From NCBI RefSeq assembly GCF_047425865.1, contig NZ_CP179735.1: a stretch of DNA of 64,000 nucleotides; one strand, 5' to 3'. A model generated the notes under the pieces. The model saw only the letters and a list, made by a program, of their open reading frames with translations, ran no database searches and was not told where the DNA came from. Positions 38,356 through 46,898 of the stretch are shown here, piece after piece. Every line of letters begins with the position of its first letter. The stretch's first letter is position 1. A program made the translations under genes and the position numbers. This DNA is from Macrococcoides equi (lineage in GTDB: Bacteria > Bacillota > Bacilli > Staphylococcales > Staphylococcaceae).

Positions 38356-38985
38356 TTAGAAAATTGCATCTTCTAATGCTTCGATTTCTGCTACACCCAT
38401 CTCATCGCCAGCTTTTTTAAAGTAGCGCTTCGCCTCTATGAAATATACTTTAGATTGATCCATTTCTTCCTGAGCAGCATATAATTCACCTAATGCACGG
38501 TTAGAAATCGCAATACTTAAATCATCATCTGACTGCTCAGCCAGTTTAAGTGAAGCTTCCAGTGATGCCTTGCCATCGTCATATTGATTATTCAATAATT
38601 GTACATAACCTAATTCATATAGATTAACAGATTGCTTAATCGTATCATCAGCAAAATGAGTTTTAATTATGTCTGATTCCTGTTTAAAATAATTTATCGA
38701 TTGATCAAACTCAGCATCCATTCTCTCAACCAATCCTAATTGGTGATAAGCTAATTGTTTATCTTCAGCATCAGTTGCTTCAAGTAATAACTGTAACGCT
38801 GTACGTGCTTTATCAAAGTGATGATTAGCAGCATAAATATAGGCTGCATTCAATTGATAATCTGAAAAATTCTCATCCCCCGGTTGAATCGTATGTCCTA
38901 ATTCCTGAAGTGCTTTCGTTGCCTCTTCAATATCCCCGTTTTCAAACTGTTCAAATATCGCATCAATCTGTTCATTATAATTCAT
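38356..38985 (-). CDS. Tetratricopeptide-repeat protein
   Basis: A 209-residue soluble protein made of TPR units (about 5-40, 43-75, 80-112, 118-150, 155-190; for example LAYHQLGLVERMDAEFDQSINYFKQ). No DNA-binding or enzymatic domain. It probably serves as a protein-interaction adaptor; partner unknown. The ATG at 38983-38985 follows AAGGAGCAGG. An earlier ATG (39001-39003) is part of the leader and contains that site. Confidence 0.78.
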   Translation of the reverse strand: MNYNEQIDAIFEQFENGDIEEATKALQELGHTIQPGDENFSDYQLNAAYIYAANHHFDKARTALQLLLEATDAEDKQLAYHQLGLVERMDAEFDQSINYFKQESDIIKTHFADDTIKQSVNLYELGYVQLLNNQYDDGKASLEASLKLAEQSDDDLSIAISNRALGELYAAQEEMDQSKVYFIEAKRYFKKAGDEMGVAEIEALEDAIF

Positions 38986-39138
38986 TGTCCTGCTCCTTTT
39001 CATTTAAGAATTCATACAACATCCTTCTTACTCTCATTGTATATCGTTTACTATAAATATTCACCTGATAACATTATGATGAAGTTTTTTATTGTAACTG
39101 TTATAATCTTTAATACACTAAAAAAGAAAGGATAAAAT

Positions 39139-40272
39139 ATGACAAAACTTAAACTATTCACTTTTATATTGAGTATTTTCGTTGTCGGTATGGTAGAGCT
39201 TGTTGTTGCAGGAATATTAACATTAATGAGTGATGACTTGGGCATTAAACAGTCTTTAACCGGTCAACTTGTTACTATCTATGCATTTACTGTGGCAATA
39301 TGCGGGCCTATTCTCGTAAAGCTCACTGAAAAATATAATCCAAAATGGGTCTTACTAGTCAGTATGGTGACATTTATCATCGGTAATACTATCAATGCTA
39401 CAGGCGAAACATTTACCGTTATCGTCATCGGGCGTATTATTGCATCTGCTGCTTCCAGCATTATAGTCGTTAAGTTACTCGCACTTACTGTCGTTTTAAG
39501 TAATCCGGAGGAACGTGGGAAGATGCTTGGACTCGTTTATATCGGGTTCAGCGGTGCAAATGTATTCGGTGTACCCATCGGTACTAAAATCGGAGAAATG
39601 TTTGGATGGCGTGCAACGTTCTGGATGATTGTTGTTGTCAGTATTGTCGCCACGATTCTATTAATGTTCCAGTTACCAAGTAAAATTAAAATCAGTGATG
39701 ACTCAAAAGATAAATATTCAAAGCTACTTTATCCTAAAGAAGCAGCAAAATATATCGGTATTACTTTCTTTATCCTGGCATCAAATTACATCGTCTTTAC
39801 CTATATAAGTCCGATGATGATTAAACAAGGATATACGTTAGAACACGTCTCTATCCTATTATTTGTTTGTGGATTAGGAAGTATTGCCGGTACAAGTCTT
39901 GGCGGTGTCATGAGCGATAAAATAGGCAGCAAACGATGGTTAATCATCGCACTTTCAGTATTCACCTTATCATTGGTCCTATTTAACATCGCATTACCGT
40001 TCTATCTGCCACTTTTATTTATCATGCTAATCTGGAATATCTTTGAGTGGGGCACAAACCCTGCCATTCAAATTGGTATTATCAAACAAGTAGAAGGCGA
40101 CTCTAGTTCAATCATGGCATGGAACATGTCTGCATTAAATGCCGGTATTGGCTTTGGGGCTTTAATCGGTGGCATCATAGTAGAAGCTTTTTCTCAATCA
40201 ACAGCACCTTATCTCTCAACCGTATTTGCAGTCATATGTTTACTTCTCGCACTTTCTATCAAGAGAGATTAA
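39139..40272 (+). CDS. MFS transporter, DHA1 family (PbuE/AraJ-like)
   Basis: A 377-residue, 12-helix exporter. The opening FILSIFVVGMVELVVAGIL, GRIIASAASSIIVVKL and the central SNPEERGKMLGLVYIGFSGA are like purine efflux PbuE and sugar/arabinose exporters of the AraJ group. Substrate not known. It is a single gene with AGAAAGG before the ATG and a terminator behind. Confidence 0.85.
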   Translation: MTKLKLFTFILSIFVVGMVELVVAGILTLMSDDLGIKQSLTGQLVTIYAFTVAICGPILVKLTEKYNPKWVLLVSMVTFIIGNTINATGETFTVIVIGRIIASAASSIIVVKLLALTVVLSNPEERGKMLGLVYIGFSGANVFGVPIGTKIGEMFGWRATFWMIVVVSIVATILLMFQLPSKIKISDDSKDKYSKLLYPKEAAKYIGITFFILASNYIVFTYISPMMIKQGYTLEHVSILLFVCGLGSIAGTSLGGVMSDKIGSKRWLIIALSVFTLSLVLFNIALPFYLPLLFIMLIWNIFEWGTNPAIQIGIIKQVEGDSSSIMAWNMSALNAGIGFGALIGGIIVEAFSQSTAPYLSTVFAVICLLLALSIKRD

Positions 40273-40312
40273 AAAAGTCTCCTATAATAAAACCCAAAAT
40301 ATAACCGACCGG

Positions 40313-40345
40313 CAATCATCAGTACGATGATTTACGGTCGGTTTC
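40313..40345 (+). terminator. Terminator of the DHA1 transporter gene
   Basis: A 9-bp stem (40313-40321 with 40335-40343) enclosing a second hairpin (CAATCATC/GATGATT). The T run is short. Confidence 0.65.
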
Positions 40346-40367
40346 ATTTATAATTTAATTTCTATTT

Positions 40368-41126
40368 TTAAATATAGCCATAATACAGTACTGATTCGTT
40401 CGGTATCACGAGTTTGCCACCTTCAGCATAAGTGTCAAATAGCGTTTCAAAGGTTTTGATCATTGTTTCATACTGTCTATCACCTTCAACCAATGCATAA
40501 GAAGCAGATAAAATGCGCTCTATAAACCCTTGTTTATCGTAAGTTAACGGGAATTCATAGGCACGTCTATCATATTCACCTTCAAAGAACTCAAGTATAC
40601 TTTCTTCAGAAAATTTTACGCCTCCACCATAACCAATCGCACCTTTAAATTCCGGACAAAATGCAGTATAGATTTCTGCTATCTTAACGTTTATTGGTGC
40701 ATCTTCAATACGCGTATTCCAGATTAAGCACACAGGTCCATTGCCATTTAAAATACGCTTACACTCGGTTTTGAATTCATTGTGATGGAACCAGTGAAAA
40801 CTTTGTGCTGCCGTAATAATATCAACCGTATTAGATTCTATCTCTGTACTTTCCGCAGGACGCTCATGGATTTCCAGTTCCTTACACTGCAATGCCAGCC
40901 TAAGTTGTGCAGCCATTGCAACGTTAGGTTCTACCGCAATTACTTTTGCACCTAAATCTAATAACAGTTCAGTGAATATACCTGTCCCTGCACCAATATC
41001 TGCTACTGTCGTTGATTCATCAATTGAAAATGATTCTTTCATAAATTCGATTAATTGACAGGCATATTTAGGCCTTGAGTTTCGGTATAATTCTACTTTC
41101 TCAGTAAAAATTTCTTTGCTGTCCAT
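40368..41126 (-). CDS. Class I SAM-dependent methyltransferase
   Basis: A 252-residue methyltransferase with motif I VADIGAGTGIFTELL (about 39-53), the acidic residue after beta 2 (VIAVEPN) and AAQSFHWFHHNEF. This places it with Methyltransf_11 enzymes resembling UbiE/trans-aconitate methyltransferases. Substrate unknown. AGAGGTG precedes the ATG. The Tag-like gene ends 11 nt upstream, so both are transcribed together. Confidence 0.85.
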   Translation of the reverse strand: MDSKEIFTEKVELYRNSRPKYACQLIEFMKESFSIDESTTVADIGAGTGIFTELLLDLGAKVIAVEPNVAMAAQLRLALQCKELEIHERPAESTEIESNTVDIITAAQSFHWFHHNEFKTECKRILNGNGPVCLIWNTRIEDAPINVKIAEIYTAFCPEFKGAIGYGGGVKFSEESILEFFEGEYDRRAYEFPLTYDKQGFIERILSASYALVEGDRQYETMIKTFETLFDTYAEGGKLVIPNESVLYYGYI

Positions 41127-41137
41127 TTGACACCTCT

Positions 41138-41668
41138 TTATTTTAGTCGGTCCTGTATCATGCCGATCGCACTTAAAAAACCGTATACTATCACCGGTCC
41201 GACAAATTTGAAACCTCGTCGTTTCAAATCTTTACTTATTCGTTGTGACAGTAAGTTCTGAGCAGGAACATAAGACTCATCGTCAAAATATGTTACGACT
41301 GGCTCATCGTCAGTAAAAGACCAAATATATTGATCAAAGCTACCATATTCATTTTGCACCTCTAGAAATCTTTGTGCATTATTAATGATACTATTTATCT
41401 TTAGTTTATTTTTAATCATCTCATCTGTATGCAACAGACGATTGATATCGTCCTCACTATACGCAGCAATCTTATGATAATCAAATTGATCGAGAGCTTG
41501 ACGTATGCCTTCACGTCGTTTTAATATCGTTAGCCACGAAAGGCCAGCCTGCATACCTTCCAGAATTAACATTTCAAACAGATACGTGTCATCATGAGAA
41601 GGCTTGCCCCATTCATACTCATAATAGTCGCTCATTAAAGGATGGCTATCTGCCCAGGAAAATCTCAT
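41138..41668 (-). CDS. tag: DNA-3-methyladenine glycosylase I (Tag) homologue without the zinc site
   Basis: A 176-residue helix-hairpin-helix glycosylase with the Tag core LEGMQAGLSWLTILKRREGI (catalytic Glu) and GFKFVGPVIVYGFLSAIGM. In E. coli Tag a zinc ion is held by Cys4, His17, His175 and Cys179. The aligned residues here are Phe3 and Tyr16, and the protein ends (IQDRLK) before the two C-terminal ligands. It may be a divergent paralogue with different specificity. ATG 41666-41668 follows GTGGTGA. It precedes the methyltransferase gene in one operon. Confidence 0.85.
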   Translation of the reverse strand: MRFSWADSHPLMSDYYEYEWGKPSHDDTYLFEMLILEGMQAGLSWLTILKRREGIRQALDQFDYHKIAAYSEDDINRLLHTDEMIKNKLKINSIINNAQRFLEVQNEYGSFDQYIWSFTDDEPVVTYFDDESYVPAQNLLSQRISKDLKRRGFKFVGPVIVYGFLSAIGMIQDRLK

Positions 41669-41769
41669 TTTATCACCACACTGCAAGAATTACTTACTTA
41701 TTGTACCACTTTAAGACATGTTCTACTACCATAAAAAGGGCATTCATATTGATAACTAAATCACAAAAG

Positions 41770-41806
41770 TAACAAGCCCCCAAATCATCTTAAGTTGGAG
41801 GCTCGC
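41770..41806 (-). terminator. Probable terminator of chrA
   Basis: An imperfect stem (41775-41783 with 41795-41803) followed by T-rich sequence on the minus strand, 25-60 nt after the chrA stop. Confidence 0.5.
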
Positions 41807-41830
41807 TTCATTTACATTTAAGGAAAAATA

Positions 41831-42985
41831 CTATCTATAAAATATGACACCTATCACGATGCCTAACAAGACAATAACCCATGGCGGGCATTTTAGAAAG
41901 TGTAATAAGCTAAATAATATAACACTGAACAAACCATCTTTCACGTTGGTTACTGTGTGCATAATTATCGGATTAACCCATGCAGCGGCAAGGATACCTA
42001 AAACCCCGGCATTGATACCTTTTAAGGCTTGTTTCATCAAACGATGCTCACGCATTGTAGCCCAGAAAGGCAATGTCCCTATGATCAGTAAAAATGCTGG
42101 CAGGAAGATTGCAATCATAGCAGCAAGTCCCCCTACTACTCCAAATAAACTTGCACCGATAAATGAACCGAACGTAAATAGTGGACCCGGCATTGCCTGT
42201 GTTAAGCCATAACCTGAAAGAAACGTCTCTAAATCCAGTAAATCTGGTACAAAGGCGCTTTGTAGTAACGGCAAGACTACGTGACCTCCACCAAAGACGA
42301 GTAGACCCCCTCTAAACAATCTATCGATCATATGCACGAAATTATTATCTGCAATCTGTGCGATAATCGGTAAGCCGACCATTAAAATAAACAATAAGAT
42401 AAGTGAAAGAATACTCATGCGCTTAGATACATTCATAATCATTAACGGCTCTTTTTTTGTTTCTACTTTATATAACACCATGCCTGTAATACCTGATGCA
42501 ATAATAATCAGTATTTGTGTGTATGCCGTTGGAAAAAGCATGGCAATAAAAAAGCAAATGATGAAAATCATGACGGCTGTAAGATTTCTTAACGTATTCT
42601 TACCCATACCAATTAATGCATGCAAAACAACAGCAATTGCAACAATCAAAAGACCTTTTAAGAAATTAAGTTCAATATCCAGCGTGTTCAGAAAATATAC
42701 TGCAAGAATCAAAGCAATGACTGAAGGTAATGTAAATCCTAAAAATGCTAAAATAGCACCCGCTACCCCGCCACGCATTAACCCTATACCGATGCCTACC
42801 TGACTTGATGCCGGTCCAGGCAGGAACTGACAAAGGCTCACAAGGTCCTGATACATTTTATCCGTCAGCCACTTACGTCTTTCTACATATTCTGCCCTAA
42901 AGTAACCTAAATGTGCAGTCGGACCTCCGAAACTTGTTACGCCAAGCTTCAAAGCTGTAAGAAATATCTCCAATAAACGTCCCAT
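41831..42985 (-). CDS. chrA: Chromate transporter, CHR family
   Basis: A 384-residue, two-domain CHR protein with duplicated halves. The N-terminal half has SFGGPTAHLGYFRAEYVERRKW and FLPGPASSQVGIGIG; the C-terminal half has FGGGHVVLPLLQ and TQAMPGPLFTFGSFIGA. Long-chain ChrA exports chromate by proton antiport. It is monocistronic. An inverted repeat lies 15 nt upstream of the start codon and may be an operator. GAGGTGAAC precedes the ATG. Confidence 0.9.
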   Translation of the reverse strand: MGRLLEIFLTALKLGVTSFGGPTAHLGYFRAEYVERRKWLTDKMYQDLVSLCQFLPGPASSQVGIGIGLMRGGVAGAILAFLGFTLPSVIALILAVYFLNTLDIELNFLKGLLIVAIAVVLHALIGMGKNTLRNLTAVMIFIICFFIAMLFPTAYTQILIIIASGITGMVLYKVETKKEPLMIMNVSKRMSILSLILLFILMVGLPIIAQIADNNFVHMIDRLFRGGLLVFGGGHVVLPLLQSAFVPDLLDLETFLSGYGLTQAMPGPLFTFGSFIGASLFGVVGGLAAMIAIFLPAFLLIIGTLPFWATMREHRLMKQALKGINAGVLGILAAAWVNPIIMHTVTNVKDGLFSVILFSLLHFLKCPPWVIVLLGIVIGVIFYR

Positions 42986-42999
42986 AGTTCACCTCAATC

Positions 43000-43020
43000 G
43001 TATGATTATTTTCATCATAC
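43000..43020. promoter_or_regulatory. Inverted repeat in the chrA leader, candidate operator
   Basis: GTATGAT, 7 nt, ATCATAC: perfect 7-bp arms (43000-43006, 43014-43020) between the start codon and a -10-like sequence on the minus strand. chrA genes are often under PadR-type control, but no regulator gene is adjacent. Confidence 0.4.
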
Positions 43021-43187
43021 CGAAAATAACACACAGATATGTTACAACTCTTTAAAGATTGTGTAAGGAATCTATAGTAAAAACCTCTTAAAATTTGTGA
43101 CAATCTTTTAAGAAATAATTAAATTAAATGCATAGAAAACGATTTCATATTATAATGAATCTACAATTACTTAAGGAGGTCACGATA

Positions 43188-43700
43188 TTGCAATCTGTTA
43201 CAATCAAATCACATAAATATCCCGATAGACCTCATATTGAAATACAAGGTACGTTACTCTCTGAAACGCCTCATTATTATTTTGTGGCGTGTGAGAAAAA
43301 TACATTGCTTAAACATTACATAAAAGATGAAGCCTATCAATTAGAACATAAAACACTTCATTTCCTTTCGAAGTATCACGGATATACAGTTTCAATCTCT
43401 ATCGATGAAAATGATCAGCCCGTGAAGATATTTTGTAATATTTCTACACCATGTTCGATGGATGATGCAGGAAATATCACTTATATCGATCTCGATATGG
43501 ACTACGTAAAGTCCAATACCGGTCAATGGTTCTTAAGAAATAATGATATGTTCTTAGAAAGTACGAAACAATACCATTATCCGCTGCAATTGACTAATTT
43601 CGCGTTAGTCTCTTTACAGGAATTAAAGAATAATATTAAGAATAATGTATTTCCTTTTGGGATTGACAACTTTAAGGATGTAGATGGTGCATTAAAATAG
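43188..43700 (+). CDS. DUF402-domain protein
   Basis: A 170-residue protein with the DUF402 signature. A beta barrel with CNISTPCSMDDAGNITYIDL and DMDYVKSNTGQWFLRNNDMF contains the conserved acidic cluster that binds a divalent metal in nucleoside-phosphatase members. I start it at TTG 43188-43190, 8 nt behind AAGGAGG; the ATG at 43128 lacks such a site and would add 20 residues not typical of the family. Activity and substrate are inference only. Confidence 0.75.
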   Translation: MQSVTIKSHKYPDRPHIEIQGTLLSETPHYYFVACEKNTLLKHYIKDEAYQLEHKTLHFLSKYHGYTVSISIDENDQPVKIFCNISTPCSMDDAGNITYIDLDMDYVKSNTGQWFLRNNDMFLESTKQYHYPLQLTNFALVSLQELKNNIKNNVFPFGIDNFKDVDGALK

Positions 43701-43728
43701 GATACTCTCACCAGAGTGTCTTTTTATT
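43701..43728 (+). terminator. Terminator of the DUF402 gene
   Basis: An 8-bp stem (43701-43708 with 43713-43720) followed by TTTTTATTTT. Confidence 0.8.
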
Positions 43729-43811
43729 TTGGAAAGAAATTTACAATTCTGCAACGAATCATTATGAAAAATATGGTAAGATAAATCAGTAAACTTATCG
43801 GAGGTGGTCAC

Positions 43812-44630
43812 GTGTCAAAAATAAATATACATGTTATTCAAACTGGACATATTACTGTTGACCGGGCCGTGACGATGCATACGAAGTCACTAAATCCTTT
43901 GACAAGACTTGGGTTCATCTCATGCAAAAAGAATCGTAAACGCTACCCTGTTGTATGCTTTCTCATCGAACACCCTAAAGGGTTAATTCTCGTTGATACG
44001 GGCTGGCATAAGAATGTTCGCCGGAATGAACGTAAAGAATTAGGTATGCAGCGACTTATCCATCGTGCCCACTTACCTAAAGGACATGCTATTGATGAGC
44101 AACTACTAAAACGTGGTATCGTACCAACCGATCTAGACTATATATTGCTCACACATCTACACAGTGATCACGTGAGTGGATTAAGACAAGTGAAAGATGC
44201 TAAATATATCTTTGCCAGTCGCGATGAAATACTGGAATCAAATAAAAGAGTTATCCGATACATTCAAAAATTATGGGAAGGGGTCGACTTAACTTGTTTT
44301 GAATTCGATGAAACCGGTGTTGGCCCAAACGGCTTATCCTATGATTTGTTTGGGGACGGTTCGATTGAATTGATTCATGCACCTGGACATAGTCCTGGGC
44401 TCTATATGGTGAAGATCAGTAATACGTCGGGTGAGTATGTATTGCTTACCAGTGATGCTGCACTTATCAATCATTCGTTTGAAGAAGTCATGGTACCAAC
44501 ACATGTAATGAATAGAGAAGCTTTGAAAAAAGCATTAAAATGGATCAATACAACAAGTAAAGACCCAAAGTGCAAAAAGATATTTACAAGTCATGATGTG
44601 ACTTTAAAAGAAGAAATCATACAATTATAA
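43812..44630 (+). CDS. Metallo-beta-lactamase-fold hydrolase, N-acyl-homoserine-lactonase-like
   Basis: A 272-residue protein with the dinuclear zinc motif HLHSDH (His115, His117, Asp119, His120), a later APGHSPG histidine, TSDAA aspartate and FTSHD histidine. The sequence order (FLIEHPKGLILVDTGW, then DLDYILLTHLHSDHVSG) is typical of the AttM/AiiA lactonase group. The physiological lactone or other substrate is unknown. It starts at GTG behind GGAGGTGG. Its terminator lies within the 3' end of the convergent ATPase gene. Confidence 0.82.
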   Translation: MSKINIHVIQTGHITVDRAVTMHTKSLNPLTRLGFISCKKNRKRYPVVCFLIEHPKGLILVDTGWHKNVRRNERKELGMQRLIHRAHLPKGHAIDEQLLKRGIVPTDLDYILLTHLHSDHVSGLRQVKDAKYIFASRDEILESNKRVIRYIQKLWEGVDLTCFEFDETGVGPNGLSYDLFGDGSIELIHAPGHSPGLYMVKISNTSGEYVLLTSDAALINHSFEEVMVPTHVMNREALKKALKWINTTSKDPKCKKIFTSHDVTLKEEIIQL

Positions 44631-44672
44631 AGATGATTGAGCTCATTCCAGTAATGTCTCAATCATCTTTTC
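44629..44672 (+). terminator. Terminator of the lactonase-like gene
   Basis: A 13-bp perfect stem (44629-44641 with 44658-44670) and TTTT. The right arm is inside the coding end of the convergent AAA ATPase gene. Confidence 0.75.
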
Positions 44673-45368
44673 AGGTTTATCAATAAAAGCTTTCGTAACA
44701 ATATAATGTTCAGTCTCACGATAATCAATTCTTTCATAGCCATCATCATTTAACTGAATGATATCTGCATCTGGATAAGCCATAATAATCGGTGAATGTG
44801 TAGCGATAATAAACTGAGCACCGCACTTTACTAAATCATTGATTCTTACAATCATGGACATCTGTCGCATTGGAGAAAGTGCACTTTCCGGCTCATCTAA
44901 TATGTACAATCCCTTTCCTCTAAAGCGATATTTTAATAACGCTAAAAAAGATTCTCCATGTGACTGAGTATGTAAGCTCTTCCCACCGTAACTACTATAT
45001 AAATTACCACCCAGTCCTGATTCATTTAATCTTTCAATCTCTGTTGCAACATTATAAAAACCTTCTGCACGCAGAAAAAATGAATCACCAGGGACACCCA
45101 TCTTACCGAGCCTTATTTCTTCATGGAGACCCGCATGTGAATTTTTTGTTTGGAAGTTAAAATTTTTACTCCCACCTTCTGGATTAAGCCCAAAATTAAC
45201 TGCTATCGCTTCAATCAATGTCGACTTACCGGTGCCATTTTCACCTACAATGATTGTGACAGGACGCTTTAAATCAATACGCTCTAAATTTTTAATCGCG
45301 GGAATTTTCATATAGTAAGGCGTCGCCTCATGCTGTTTAAAATTTGATGAAATACTTTTGATAAACAT
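44643..45368 (-). CDS. AAA-type ATPase (ABC/SMC-like, single domain)
   Basis: A 241-residue stand-alone ATPase with Walker A VGENGTGKSTLIEAI (about 41-55), an ABC-like signature THTQ-type loop (LHTQSHGESFLALL), Walker B YILDEPESALSP and switch His in IIATHSPIIM. It resembles the MoxR-unrelated OLD/ABC-like AAA_23 group without nuclease or membrane partner. Function unknown; no phage-defence partner is adjacent. GAGGTG precedes the ATG. Confidence 0.8.
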   Translation of the reverse strand: MFIKSISSNFKQHEATPYYMKIPAIKNLERIDLKRPVTIIVGENGTGKSTLIEAIAVNFGLNPEGGSKNFNFQTKNSHAGLHEEIRLGKMGVPGDSFFLRAEGFYNVATEIERLNESGLGGNLYSSYGGKSLHTQSHGESFLALLKYRFRGKGLYILDEPESALSPMRQMSMIVRINDLVKCGAQFIIATHSPIIMAYPDADIIQLNDDGYERIDYRETEHYIVTKAFIDKPEKMIETLLE

Positions 45369-45448
45369 GTTTTCACCTCATCTATGATTCTGTTATATTA
45401 ATAATATAGCTTACAATTTACTTAAAAATAATTATTCGAGGTGTCCCA

Positions 45449-45913
45449 ATGATTCAACTAGTGCCTTATGAAGAACAATACAAAGAACGACTCGAGCAAT
45501 TTTATCAACCAGAAATTGCACTGCAGTACACCCAAACTCCAGCTAAAAGTATCGAACAATTAAATAATGATATCCATGGTGTCGTTATTATCAATAATCA
45601 TCTACCCATCGGTTTTTTCATGCTGCAAACAACGGAACGAAGATTTGAGTATACGGACGAAGTTCAATCATTGTTGCTAAGCGGCTTAATTATGGATCAA
45701 GCCTATAGTGGTAAAGGACACGGTAAACATGCCATGCTGCAACTTCCATTTTACATTCAAAAACATTTTAAACATATCAAAAAGATTGTACTCGGTGTGA
45801 ACCATGCCAATATTCCAGCACAAAAACTATATGAACGTGTTGATTTTGAAGATACAGGCCGTCGTATTGAGGGACCGCTTGGTGAACAATATATTTATGA
45901 ATTGATAATATAA
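45449..45913 (+). CDS. GNAT-family N-acetyltransferase
   Basis: A 154-residue GNAT enzyme. The acetyl-CoA loop is DQAYSGKGHGKHAML, and the end NIPAQKLYERVDFEDTGRRIEGPLGEQY resembles RimJ/RimL-like or spermidine acetyltransferase-type proteins. Acceptor unknown. GAGGTGTCC before the ATG; monocistronic. Confidence 0.83.
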   Translation: MIQLVPYEEQYKERLEQFYQPEIALQYTQTPAKSIEQLNNDIHGVVIINNHLPIGFFMLQTTERRFEYTDEVQSLLLSGLIMDQAYSGKGHGKHAMLQLPFYIQKHFKHIKKIVLGVNHANIPAQKLYERVDFEDTGRRIEGPLGEQYIYELII

Positions 45914-45918
45914 ACACA

Positions 45919-45964
45919 AAAAACCGTAGAAACGATCACATCTGTATCGTTCTACGGTTTTTAT
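45919..45964. terminator. Bidirectional terminator after the GNAT gene
   Basis: A 15-16-bp stem (45921-45936 with 45946-45960) with A and T runs on either side. Confidence 0.9.
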
Positions 45965-45985
45965 TCAAATATAAAATCTACCTAT

Positions 45986-46396
45986 TTAGTTGAACCATCC
46001 ACGAATTAATTTTTCAACTTCTGCAGTTTCATCGATTAAATTCTTCATCATATCGATATCTGCTTTGTCGCCAATTAAATTCGTCACAACAGGTGTATCA
46101 AGCACACGCTTAACCGCTTCACCAATTGTCTCATCCTGAACATTATTCGTTGGTCCAGTTTGATCTGTTACAAAATCATTCTGCTGAAACTTTTGTTCAA
46201 CACGAGGTGCATTGTTATTATTGAAAGCATTTATCACTTCCATAATCGCCTTACGTAAATCATTATATTCCTTAATATTCTTTAAATCATTTAAACGACG
46301 TTTCACCTGTTCATTCTGCTCAAGATATTTAGCACCTTGTACAGCGCCTACAGTTAATACGCTTGCTACTAGTCCTCTTTTTACCCATTTATTCAT
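45986..46396 (-). CDS. Hypothetical protein with N-terminal hydrophobic segment
   Basis: A 136-residue protein. MNKWVKRGLVASVLTVGAV suggests one membrane anchor or uncleaved signal, followed by a charged helical region (EQNEQVKRRLNDLKN). A linker rich in Asn and Gln leads to a C-terminal helical domain. I do not recognise the family. GGAGG at the proper distance fixes ATG 46394-46396. It is the gene after arsC but more than 90 nt away, with its own ribosome binding site. Confidence 0.65.
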   Translation of the reverse strand: MNKWVKRGLVASVLTVGAVQGAKYLEQNEQVKRRLNDLKNIKEYNDLRKAIMEVINAFNNNNAPRVEQKFQQNDFVTDQTGPTNNVQDETIGEAVKRVLDTPVVTNLIGDKADIDMMKNLIDETAEVEKLIRGWFN

Positions 46397-46486
46397 TGTA
46401 ATTCCTCCATTCAACATTACATATATTATAATGCATTTGATAGAAGAATACATTTAATAAGATTATTGGAATCATACAAAAGCAGT

Positions 46487-46885
46487 TTATTCACCTGTTT
46501 CTGCAAATTGTTTAATACGTTCTCCAATCTCATCACGCACGCGCTGGAAAACTTCCCACGATTGTCCAGCCGGATCTTCAAACCCCCAATGTTCAGAACG
46601 CACATGTTTTGGTGTAACAGGACATACGTCTTTTGCATGATCGCATAATGTCACCACTAAATCTGCGTTATTTAATATATCTTTGTCGATTTTATCAGAT
46701 GTATGATTTGAAATATCAATTCCTACTTCATTCATTGCTTCAATGGCTTTAGGATTTACACCATGTGTTTCAATACCTGCTGAATATACATTCCAGTCTG
46801 GTAAATACTTTTTTCCAAAACCTTCTGCGATTTGTGAGCGACATGAATTACCTGTACATAAAAAATAAATTGTTTTTTTAGTCAT
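46487..46885 (-). CDS. arsC: Arsenate reductase, thioredoxin-coupled
   Basis: Reduces arsenate to arsenite in the cytosol for export by ArsAB. The 132-residue low-molecular-weight phosphatase-type enzyme has the P-loop CTGNSCRS (Cys10, Cys15) and the redox pair CDHAKDVC (residues about 82 and 89), as in the pI258 enzyme. It is the last gene of arsRDABC. ATG 46883-46885 follows AAAAGGAG, 14 nt after arsB. Confidence 0.96.
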   Translation of the reverse strand: MTKKTIYFLCTGNSCRSQIAEGFGKKYLPDWNVYSAGIETHGVNPKAIEAMNEVGIDISNHTSDKIDKDILNNADLVVTLCDHAKDVCPVTPKHVRSEHWGFEDPAGQSWEVFQRVRDEIGERIKQFAETGE

Positions 46886-46898
46886 TATTATTCTCCTT

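Noticed and set aside
42417..42803. 128-codon frame on the plus strand
   Set aside because: It is antisense to chrA, with no initiation signal.
44643..45368. Phage-defence ATPase module
   Set aside because: The ATPase stands alone; no nuclease, toxin or second defence component is adjacent.
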